Below the pieces are notes generated by a model. The model had not been told where the DNA came from. It ran no database searches and saw only the letters and a program-made list of their open reading frames with translations. A stretch of 5,422 nucleotides of DNA from NCBI GenBank assembly GCA_030834835.1, contig JAUQXD010000453.1, positions 1 through 5,422 on the forward strand. The letters are read 5' to 3'. Positions 1-4,903 of the stretch are shown here, piece after piece (positions within the stretch are counted from its first letter, which is position 1; each line of letters opens with the position of its first letter). Source of the stretch: Thermoflexales bacterium. Its GTDB lineage: Bacteria > Chloroflexota > Anaerolineae > Fen-1058. The position numbers and the translations under genes were made by a program.

Positions 1-90
1 GGTTTTGGGCAACCGTCCGGCACTGACTGACCATCGCTCGAGTTGGCCTGCCAGCAATGCCAGCCAGCCCTTGAAACCTTTGAGGTCTCT

Positions 91-142
91 CCAGTCGGTC
101 TACTTCTTCCCCGCCCCAGTCGGTCTACTTCTTCCCCGCCCC
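91..142. repeat. 25-bp tandem duplication at the 3' end of the small gene
   Basis: Two exact, directly adjacent copies of a 25-base unit are visible (93-117 and 118-142), and the match extends 2 bases to the left (91-92 equal 116-117). On the minus strand the inner copy holds the last codons and the TAG stop (127-125) of the DUF4177-like gene, and the second copy lies just beyond the stop. Because 25 is not a multiple of 3, the extra copy could not extend the protein in frame even if the stop were read through. It looks like a recent slippage or duplication event. An assembly artefact is also possible. Confidence 0.9.
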
Positions 143-343
143 CATCGCCCGCTTGAAGAACGGCACGAGTTTTCCCTCCGCATCGGTCACGACCGTAACC
201 AACTCCCAGCCGTCTTTCTCCAACTTGTCCCACGCGGCGGCTTCATTCGCCGAGCGATCGCCTTTGTCTTCAAACACACCCACGCGCCCCAGATACACGA
301 TTTGCGTCCCAACCAATTTGCAATGCTCAAACAACTGTGCCAT
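125..343 (-). CDS. Small DUF4177-like protein (72 aa)
   Basis: A 72-residue soluble protein with no signal peptide or membrane segment. The segment around residues 36-65 (AAAWDKLEKDGWELV, then an acidic turn and VPFFKR) resembles the C-terminal half of DUF4177-type small proteins, which end in a 'LN.LG.EGWELV ... FFKR' pattern. The biochemical role of that family is not known, so no function is assigned. The start is well supported: on the minus strand GGAGG (355-351) lies 7 bases before the ATG (343-341). The reading frame runs the same way as the GH13 gene upstream, separated by about 170 bases that contain a palindromic repeat, so shared transcription is possible but not shown. The 3' end carries a 25-bp tandem duplication just past the stop. 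The plus-strand open frames over the same region show no recognisable protein pattern and are taken as shadows. Confidence 0.8.
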   Translation of the reverse strand: MAQLFEHCKLVGTQIVYLGRVGVFEDKGDRSANEAAAWDKLEKDGWELVTVVTDAEGKLVPFFKRAMGAGKK

Positions 344-374
344 CGAATGTCCTCCACGGCCCGCACCGGGCGGG

Positions 375-395
375 CAAGATTATTGACTTATCTTG
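375..395. repeat. Short inverted repeat upstream of the small gene
   Basis: CAAGAT (375-380) and ATCTTG (390-395) form a perfect 6-bp inverted repeat around a 9-base AT-rich spacer. It lies 32 bases upstream of the ATG of the small minus-strand gene, where a promoter or operator would be expected. No convincing -35/-10 pair accompanies it, so a regulatory role is only a possibility. Confidence 0.4.
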
Positions 396-400
396 TGCAA

Positions 401-496
401 CGTCATGCCCGAATGCTTTGGTCGGGCATCCATACTACCTGCTGATGCCGATGCTGATATGCCGGTGGATTCCCGCCAACAGCACGCGGGAATGAC
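401..496. repeat. Paired head-to-head palindromes (REP/BIME-like element)
   Basis: Two hairpins lie in opposite orientation. The first has stem ATGCCCGA (405-412) and TCGGGCAT (422-429) around a 9-base loop, flanked by CGTC on the left and CCA on the right. The second has stem ATTCCCGC (469-476) and GCGGGAAT (486-493) around a 9-base loop, flanked by TGG on the left and GACG on the right. The whole unit therefore begins CGTCAT and ends ATGACG, making it an inverted pair. This 'CGTCAT.CCCG ... CGGG.AT.CCA' palindrome type is found dispersed in intergenic regions of many bacteria. It sits 16 bases past the stop of the GH13 gene and may shape the 3' end of that transcript, but there is no T-run typical of a rho-independent terminator. 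Confidence 0.75.
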
Positions 497-511
497 GTCG
501 GCACACGCTGA

Positions 512-2401
512 TTACTGATAGTACACACGCCCCCAATAAGGCTCGAGCGTCTGCTGCACCAGTTCGAAGTCGTTCACGTCAACTTCGCGATCGTTGAGCA
601 GATCGCGCCAGCGGCCATTGTCGGCAAACGGAATATCGACGGTCTGCGGCCGATCGGAGAAATTGATCGCGACGATGAAGCGCTCCAATCGGCCGTTATC
701 CCCCTGTCCCCAGCGATGATAGATCACCACCTGTTTGTCCACATCGATGCCGTAACCCGCCGGGTTGAACTGCAGCTGCCAGTCTTCCCACTGCGCGGGA
801 TAGAAGTTGTTGGAGCGCAAGCCGCCATGCGCTTTGCGCAGTTCGATTAACTTCTTGTAAATCACCAGCAGCTGCGAGCCGATGCTGTCCTGCGGGAAAC
901 TCCAGTGCAAGGGACGCGCGATCACGCGGCGGCTGCTGCCGCGATCGTCCTCCATCAACCAGTAATCTTCCGCGAATTCCTGTCCGTTTTGCAGCAGCGG
1001 CGTGCCAGGCGCGGTCAGCAGCGCGATGGCATACGGCTGCGTGCGATACCACTCCATGCCGCCGGCATTGTTGCGCGCCCCCGCCTGCCATGCCACGTGC
1101 GAATGATCATGATTGGTCAAGTACGTCGTCGCCACTCGATCATCGTGCAAGCCCGCGTGATTGTTCAGCGCGCCGATGAAGCGCGCATCGATGCGACCGT
1201 TCCACAGCCCATCGAAACACTGCTGATACAGCGCATTATTCCAGTAGCTCGTGGCCGCCGTGGTGTTGACCACCTGCGCCGCCGTCAAATCGATGTGCTC
1301 CAGCGTCAGCGAGAAATTGCTTTCGCCTTTGTCGGTCACGTGCTGCTGGATGTCGCTCAGCAACTTGGGCAGACCGCGCTCGTCGCCGGGAATGTAGAAG
1401 TTGACCGTGTTATCGAAGCGAATCCCATCCAGACCAAAGTTGTCGATCCAGTAGAAGCACGCATCACGGATGAATTCTTGCGTGCAGCTGTTGTTGAAAT
1501 CCAGATCGAGCAGGCCGGGGAATGCGCCGCCAAACTGGCCCACATACGGACAGGCGTCAGGGTCTTGATACAGCCAGCGATAGGGGAAACCGCCGGCGAT
1601 TTCTTTGTGTACCCCCACATCGCCCACGTGATTGAACACGCCATCCATGATCACGTGCAAGCCGCGCGCATGGCATGCGTTGATCAGCCGCTTGAGCCAC
1701 ACCAATTTATCGGCGGGGCGGCTGAGCGCGTTGGCGTAGCGATATTCCATCGAGAAATACAGGTACGGCGTGTAACCCCAGCTAAACTCATCGCCCGGCC
1801 ACGCCGTCCACGGCATAAACAAAATCGCGTTGACGCCCAGTTGATCCTTCAGATAATCGAGTTTGTCGCGCACCGCATCGATCGGCGTGCGCAGCCCGCG
1901 ATATTCGTCGGTGAAGTCGTCGATCATCAGTTCATAGATCACCAGATCGCGCAGCGGCTTGCGCCCGCCCGCCACCGGCTTGATGGCGATGCCTATCGAC
2001 GAGCCGCCGGTCGTGAACGCCGAGTTCTGGCGTTCGCGGCCGCCGTAGCGCGTGCATGGATCGCTGATCTTGCGCTTGGTGCCGTCCTCAAACGTCACGT
2101 AGTATTTGTATTCGTAGTAGCCGGGCGGCAAAGCCTCGGGGGTGCGATACACCCATACCCAGCCTCTGGGATGCGGCTGCTTGATCAAGTGCGGCGCGGC
2201 TTCAAAGTCCCACGCTTTCGTCTGAAAACTGCCCACCACTTGAATCGACACGATCTTCGGATCGCCGTAATCGGCCGCGGCTCGATCGGCATATTGTGTC
2301 GCGTCGTGCGCGCGATCGGGTATGAACAGTTTGAACTCCACCTGTCCGCCATCGATGCGGTTATTCACCGGCCACGCGCCAAAGTGCTCATCCATGTACA
2401 T
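512..2401 (-). CDS. GH13 alpha-amylase-family glycoside hydrolase/transferase with N-terminal CBM48-like domain
   Basis: A 629-residue enzyme of the alpha-amylase clan, expected to cleave or transfer alpha-glucosidic bonds in glycogen, starch or malto-oligosaccharides by the retaining mechanism. Residues about 20-120 look like a beta-sandwich of the CBM48/isoamylase-N type (VVGSF, PPGYYEYKYYV). The TIM barrel follows from about residue 150. The four GH13 regions are all present: DGVFNH (D253, N257, H258), GIRFD with nucleophile D330, TLEH with acid/base E368, and TNHD with H431 and transition-state stabiliser D432. The C-terminal 100 residues fit the usual beta domain (IVAINFS). No signal peptide is seen, so it is probably cytoplasmic and acts on internal storage glucan. 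The residue four after the nucleophile is Asn334, where many amylases have His. The subfamily and exact reaction are not assigned; amylase, debranching or transferase activity are all possible. The ATG at 2401 is chosen because it has an ideal RBS and a strong promoter just upstream; in-frame TTG (2458) and ATG (2431) lie inside that promoter and lack an RBS. Confidence 0.93.
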   Translation of the reverse strand: MYMDEHFGAWPVNNRIDGGQVEFKLFIPDRAHDATQYADRAAADYGDPKIVSIQVVGSFQTKAWDFEAAPHLIKQPHPRGWVWVYRTPEALPPGYYEYKYYVTFEDGTKRKISDPCTRYGGRERQNSAFTTGGSSIGIAIKPVAGGRKPLRDLVIYELMIDDFTDEYRGLRTPIDAVRDKLDYLKDQLGVNAILFMPWTAWPGDEFSWGYTPYLYFSMEYRYANALSRPADKLVWLKRLINACHARGLHVIMDGVFNHVGDVGVHKEIAGGFPYRWLYQDPDACPYVGQFGGAFPGLLDLDFNNSCTQEFIRDACFYWIDNFGLDGIRFDNTVNFYIPGDERGLPKLLSDIQQHVTDKGESNFSLTLEHIDLTAAQVVNTTAATSYWNNALYQQCFDGLWNGRIDARFIGALNNHAGLHDDRVATTYLTNHDHSHVAWQAGARNNAGGMEWYRTQPYAIALLTAPGTPLLQNGQEFAEDYWLMEDDRGSSRRVIARPLHWSFPQDSIGSQLLVIYKKLIELRKAHGGLRSNNFYPAQWEDWQLQFNPAGYGIDVDKQVVIYHRWGQGDNGRLERFIVAINFSDRPQTVDIPFADNGRWRDLLNDREVDVNDFELVQQTLEPYWGRVYYQ

Positions 2402-2406
2402 AGGTG

Positions 2407-2411
2407 CCTCC
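2407..2411 (-). promoter_or_regulatory. Ribosome binding site that fixes the GH13 start
   Basis: On the minus strand GGAGG (2411-2407), within GGGAGG, stands 5 bases before the ATG at 2401-2399. Neither the upstream ATG (2431) nor the TTG (2458) in the same frame has any purine-rich element in position. A second in-frame ATG at 2395 would have an 11-base gap and is less likely. Confidence 0.85.
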
Positions 2412-2429
2412 CTGTCCTTGTCTGCACTC

Positions 2430-2458
2430 ATTGTATGATTGAAGCGATTGCCGGTCAA
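2430..2458 (-). promoter_or_regulatory. Sigma70-type promoter for the GH13 gene
   Basis: On the minus strand TTGACC (2458-2453) and TACAAT (2435-2430) are separated by exactly 17 bases; each differs from consensus TTGACA and TATAAT at one position. Initiation is expected near 2423, giving a leader of about 20 bases that contains the GGAGG and leads to the ATG at 2401. The -35 and -10 boxes overlap the codons of the longer start choices, which argues against them. Confidence 0.8.
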
Positions 2459-2504
2459 TTCTACGGGTTGGTTGACGCCGCGCCCATCCCCGCGTAGAAT
2501 GACC
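2453..2504. repeat. Inverted repeat spanning the divergent promoters
   Basis: GGTCAATTCTACG (2453-2465) is matched in inverted orientation by CGTAGAATGACC (2493-2504); the two differ only by one inserted base. The left copy covers the -35 box of the leftward promoter and the right copy covers the -10 box of the rightward promoter. The symmetrical placement could mean paired binding sites for one regulator of both genes, or simply convergence of promoter-like motifs. Confidence 0.55.
2472..2500 (+). promoter_or_regulatory. Sigma70-type promoter for the 195-residue gene
   Basis: TTGACG (2472-2477) and TAGAAT (2495-2500) have a 17-base spacer and one mismatch each to the consensus boxes. Initiation would fall near 2507, leaving a very short leader of about 15 bases that holds the RBS GGAGGA (2510-2515) before the ATG at 2522. 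Its -35 box is separated from that of the leftward GH13 promoter by only 13 bases, so the two polymerases could compete. Confidence 0.78.
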
Positions 2505-2511
2505 TACGCGG
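2490..2511 (+). promoter_or_regulatory. Candidate operator: perfect 8-bp inverted repeat over -10 and start site
   Basis: CCGCGTAG (2490-2497) and CTACGCGG (2504-2511) are perfect inverted copies around a 6-base spacer. The left arm includes the first bases of the -10 box and the right arm covers the predicted start site and the first two bases of the GGAGG RBS. This is where a repressor dimer would block transcription. A role as an RNA hairpin is less likely, since the predicted transcript would begin after the left arm. No regulator gene is visible nearby. Confidence 0.5.
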
Positions 2512-2521
2512 AGGAAGACCG

Positions 2522-3109
2522 ATGACGATCCCCAGATTGGACGCCCCCACCGATTGGACGATTGCGCGTTGGATGACGGACGAATTGGACGCCTATCTCA
2601 AAGCCGATGTGCTGTACTGGACCGTCGCGCCCAACAATCCGCTGGGCACGAAGATGCCGCAGTTGACGATCGGCGGCCTGCTGGAAGCGTTGGTGCGAGC
2701 CGAAGCCGCTCACGCTGATCTCTCATCGGATCAATCAACCGCCCTGCCCGCGATCCGCCAACAACACGATCGGATCCGCGCCGCCCACGCGGCCGCCTAT
2801 GCCAGCAAGGCCCTGCGCGAATTCAACAGCCGGCTGGATGCGTGGAACACTTACCTCGACGACGCGCAGCGCAAGCCCGCCGATGTGGCCGGTTACTATC
2901 CGCACGAAGTGCGCGCGCGCGCCAAAGCGCATTTGTTGGCGCAAACGTTGGGCCGCGATTTGCCCACAGCCAATCGCGCGCGCCTCTCCCGTCTCGATGC
3001 GCGTTTGCTGCCGATGTTGCAGCCGGGCGCGTTTGTGTGGGACGAACGTTTGAAGGCCGCTTTCCCTCAGGATACTTGCTGGTGGCTGTACGGCCACTTG
3101 ATCGATTGA
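2522..3109 (+). CDS. Conserved-looking protein of unknown function (195 aa)
   Basis: I do not assign a function. The protein is soluble, without signal peptide or membrane segments. Its N-terminal part (residues 18-50: TDELDAYLKADVLYW, NNPLG, MPQLTIGGLL) and C-terminal part (residues 165-193: LQPGAFVWDE, FPQDTCWWLYGHL) are rich in Trp, Tyr and Gly-Pro turns of the sort kept in folded conserved proteins. The middle (about 75-145) reads as long charged helices with many Ala and Arg. The composition recalls small hypothetical proteins of Chloroflexota, but that is from memory and unverified. The start is firm: GGAGG (2510-2514) is 7 bases before the ATG, and a strong promoter lies just upstream. 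It is followed after 4 bases by a GNAT acetyltransferase, so the two are probably co-transcribed. It is divergent from the GH13 gene and may share its regulation. Confidence 0.85.
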   Translation: MTIPRLDAPTDWTIARWMTDELDAYLKADVLYWTVAPNNPLGTKMPQLTIGGLLEALVRAEAAHADLSSDQSTALPAIRQQHDRIRAAHAAAYASKALREFNSRLDAWNTYLDDAQRKPADVAGYYPHEVRARAKAHLLAQTLGRDLPTANRARLSRLDARLLPMLQPGAFVWDERLKAAFPQDTCWWLYGHLID

Positions 3110-3113
3110 CCTT

Positions 3114-3611
3114 ATGCGTATTGAACTCATCCGTGCCACCGCCCAACATCGACGTCTTGTGCGACAACTTTACGAACTGTATTGCCACGACTTCAGCCCG
3201 ATGACGTCGTCCGACATCAGCGACGACGGCTATTGGACCGGCGATGATTTCCTGACCCCGTGGCCGGACGATCAACTGCAAATCTACCTCGTGCGCGTCG
3301 ATGAACAGTGGGCGGGCTTTGCGTGGATCGCGCGCGGCAGTTATCTCAATCCCGTCATCGAGAATCATTACCTGATGGACGAATTTTTCATCATGCGCAA
3401 ATATCGGCGGCAGGGGCTGGGCGAACAAGTGGCCGTGCGCCTGTTTAACAAATTCGAGGGCGTCTGGGAAGTGGGCGAGATTTCCGAAAACGTCGAAGCG
3501 CAAGTCTTCTGGCGATTGGTCATCGGCCGCTACACGGACAATCACTTTCAAGAAGTCAACGCTGATACCGAACGCTGGCTCGGCCCGGTGCAAACCTTTA
3601 GAACGCCATAA
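3114..3611 (+). CDS. GNAT-family N-acetyltransferase
   Basis: A 165-residue cytosolic acetyltransferase of the GNAT fold, transferring an acyl group from acyl-CoA to an amine of unknown identity. The acetyl-CoA pyrophosphate-binding motif A is clear: MDEFFIMRKYRRQGLG at residues 88-103, with RRQGLG at 98-103 after the beta-4 strand. Motif B follows, with ENVEAQVFWRLVIGRY at 125-140 and its typical Asn and aromatic pair. Residues 56-73 (LQIYLVRVDEQWAGFAWI) form the beta-2/beta-3 hairpin. The length is normal for a single-domain GNAT. The ATG is 4 bases after the stop of the upstream gene and has no good Shine-Dalgarno, which suggests translational coupling and an operon. The substrate cannot be told; the sequence resembles uncharacterised predicted acetyltransferases rather than the ribosomal or aminoglycoside types. 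Confidence 0.92.
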   Translation: MRIELIRATAQHRRLVRQLYELYCHDFSPMTSSDISDDGYWTGDDFLTPWPDDQLQIYLVRVDEQWAGFAWIARGSYLNPVIENHYLMDEFFIMRKYRRQGLGEQVAVRLFNKFEGVWEVGEISENVEAQVFWRLVIGRYTDNHFQEVNADTERWLGPVQTFRTP

Positions 3612-3631
3612 TCAGACGCTCACGCTAAGCC

Positions 3632-3674
3632 GCAAAGAGGCAAAGAACAATCCCAAAAATCTTTGCGCCTTTGC
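3632..3674. repeat. Intergenic hairpin made of repeated GCAAAG motifs
   Basis: The arms 3632-3645 (GCAAAGAGGCAAAG) and 3661-3674 (CTTTGCGCCTTTGC) pair over 14 positions with two mismatches around a 15-base AT-rich loop. Each arm is itself a near-duplicate of a 6-mer. It starts 20 bases after the GNAT stop and could be a transcript-end structure, but no T-run follows the stem. Repeats of this 'CCGCAAAG.GCAAAG' type occur dispersed in many bacterial genomes, so it is best called an intergenic palindromic repeat. Confidence 0.6.
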
Positions 3675-3687
3675 CGCTTGCCCATGT

Positions 3688-3708
3688 CCTCGGCCCAGTG
3701 GGCTGAGG
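3688..3708. repeat. Short GC-rich palindrome before the radical SAM gene
   Basis: CCTCGGCCCA (3688-3697) and TGGGCTGAGG (3699-3708) are inverted copies, with one G-T wobble and a single central base, so the real hairpin would open to a loop of several bases. It lies 41 bases before the ATG at 3750. It could end transcription from the GNAT operon or act in the leader of the next gene; the sequence does not decide between these. Confidence 0.45.
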
Positions 3709-3749
3709 TGGGCCGCTGGCGTGCGTGAGAAATTTTTGCATGTGACTGT

Positions 3750-4817
3750 ATGCCTACATCCGCCTCAAACTATCTCATCAACCTCACCAAACTCGCCCGC
3801 AGCGATCGGGCGCTGAGGCCGTTGGTCGTCACCTACTACGCCACGACGCAGTGCAACCTCAACTGCGCCTACTGCGAATACTTTGGCGCGCGCCGCAACG
3901 CTCAGGCTGAGGAACAACTCGATCTTGACCAGGCCGTGCGCGTCCTGCGCGTGATCCGTTCCGGCATCGATCGCCTCATCGTGACGGGCGGCGAGCCGCT
4001 GCTGCACCCCGACATCGACGCGCTTTTGCTCAGCGCAAAGCGCGATCTGCATTTCAAGCATCTGACCCTGTTGACTAACAGCAGCCTGCTCGATCAACAC
4101 GAAGCGATTTTGCCCGTCGTCGATCGCCTCGTCATCAGCCTCGATTCCACGGATGCGGATGTGTGGCAGCAGATCATTCGCGCCGCGCCCGGCACCGCGC
4201 ACACGATTCTGGGCAACATTCAGACGTATGCCGCGCGCCAGCGCGAATTCGGCTACGCGCTCGTCGTCAACTGCGTGCTGACGCCGCACACCGTCAGCAG
4301 CGCGCAAGCGATCTTGGACTTCTGCCTTCAGCACAACATCCTCGTGTCCTTCTCGCCGCAAGCCGTCAACAACTGGCCGCACTACGACTTGCTCGTGTCG
4401 AACGAATATCGCGCTTTCGTACAACATCTTATCGATCGCAAACGGGCCGGTGCGCCGATTCTGGGCAGCCTGGCTTATCTGCACACGCTGCTCGATTTTC
4501 AGCCCTATGCGTGCTATCCGCTGTTGGTGCCGCGCGTCATGCCCAATGGCGATCTGGTCTATCCCTGCCGGCCCATCGAACAGGGTCACGTCGAGCGCGG
4601 CGGGCGGCCCTGCAATCTGCTCAAAGTCGAATCATGGGATGCCGCCTTGAAAATCGCGCTGGACGAATACGGCCAGCCGCCGCAGACCTGCACCAGCTGC
4701 TTTCAACAGTGCTTCGCGGAAGCCTCACTGCTGCAAGCCAAGCCGCTGTCGCTCTTGCGCGAACTGACTTTCTCGGCCTCGCGGCGCGGTTCCGTGTGGA
4801 CGCATGCGCCGGGATAG
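3750..4817 (+). CDS. Radical SAM protein with SPASM/twitch-like C-terminal cysteines
   Basis: A 355-residue cytosolic radical S-adenosylmethionine enzyme; the substrate is unknown. The 4Fe-4S/SAM motif is CNLNCAYC (C35, C39, C42), followed by the SAM-contacting GGEP (80-83), the 'LLTNSSLL' strand (107-114) and 'VISLDS' (128-133), all typical of the MoaA/PqqE-like core. The C-terminal third holds further cysteines: C255, C273 (in MPNGDLVYPC), C288, and C314, C317, C321 (CTSCFQQC). The pattern looks like a SPASM or twitch domain binding one or two auxiliary Fe-S clusters, though spacing departs slightly from the classical SPASM form (Gly-x5-Cys at 267-273). Such proteins modify peptides or make cofactors and lipids. 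The ATG has no clear Shine-Dalgarno; an in-frame stop at 3726 rules out a much longer start. The gene is followed after 86 bases by a FAD-dependent oxidoreductase on the same strand, which may be its pathway partner. Confidence 0.93.
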   Translation: MPTSASNYLINLTKLARSDRALRPLVVTYYATTQCNLNCAYCEYFGARRNAQAEEQLDLDQAVRVLRVIRSGIDRLIVTGGEPLLHPDIDALLLSAKRDLHFKHLTLLTNSSLLDQHEAILPVVDRLVISLDSTDADVWQQIIRAAPGTAHTILGNIQTYAARQREFGYALVVNCVLTPHTVSSAQAILDFCLQHNILVSFSPQAVNNWPHYDLLVSNEYRAFVQHLIDRKRAGAPILGSLAYLHTLLDFQPYACYPLLVPRVMPNGDLVYPCRPIEQGHVERGGRPCNLLKVESWDAALKIALDEYGQPPQTCTSCFQQCFAEASLLQAKPLSLLRELTFSASRRGSVWTHAPG

Positions 4818-4881
4818 ACGTGGTGCGTGATACGTGGTGCGTGAAAGAATCATCCCCACGCACCACGCACCACGCATCACG
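4818..4881. repeat. Long imperfect palindrome of short direct repeats
   Basis: The left arm (4818-4843) contains two direct copies of ACGTGGTGCGTGA (4818-4830 and 4832-4844). The right arm (4857-4881) contains their inverted copies, as repeated CACGCACCACGCA units. Over 25 positions (4819-4843 against 4857-4881) the arms pair with 3 mismatches, leaving a 13-base loop, so a very stable hairpin could form in RNA or single-stranded DNA. It begins directly after the radical SAM stop. There is no T-tract, so it is not a classical terminator, although it could protect the transcript 3' end or weaken read-through to the next gene. Immediately beyond it, 4881-4900 holds a smaller GAAGT/ACTTC inverted repeat enclosing a doubled AGTACG. 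Confidence 0.8.
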
Positions 4882-4903
4882 AAGTACGCAGTACGACTTC
4901 ATC

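Noticed and set aside
71..90. Sequence like one arm of an AACCTTTGAGGTCT-type palindromic repeat
   Set aside because: The matching second arm is missing nearby, so a hairpin or repeat element cannot be supported from this window.
377..406. Possible minus-strand promoter for the small gene (ATGACG, 18 bases, TAATCT)
   Set aside because: Only 4 of 6 and 3 of 6 bases match the consensus boxes, and the -35 candidate is simply the end of the palindromic repeat.
5..445. Plus-strand open frame of 146 codons at the left end
   Set aside because: It overlaps the minus-strand DUF4177-like gene, runs through the 25-bp duplication and into the palindromic repeat, and its sequence looks like random Pro/Arg/His-rich translation.
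905..2497. Long plus-strand open frame of 530 codons antisense to the GH13 gene
   Set aside because: It mirrors the codon bias of the GH13 gene, is rich in Arg, Ala, Ile and Val without domain motifs, and has no RBS. The opposite strand encodes all GH13 catalytic motifs.
2911..2923. GCGCGC run inside the 195-residue gene
   Set aside because: It encodes Val-Arg-Ala-Arg-Ala in frame and is explained by GC-rich codon use; too short to be a meaningful repeat.
2823..3593. Minus-strand open frame of 256 codons across the unknown and GNAT genes
   Set aside because: It spans two well-supported plus-strand genes with promoter, RBS and GNAT motifs, and has low-complexity Arg/Ala-rich content.
3765..4589. 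Minus-strand open frame of 274 codons antisense to the radical SAM gene
   Set aside because: It is a shadow of a gene with intact CxxxCxxC and GGEP motifs; no recognisable protein pattern and no start signals.
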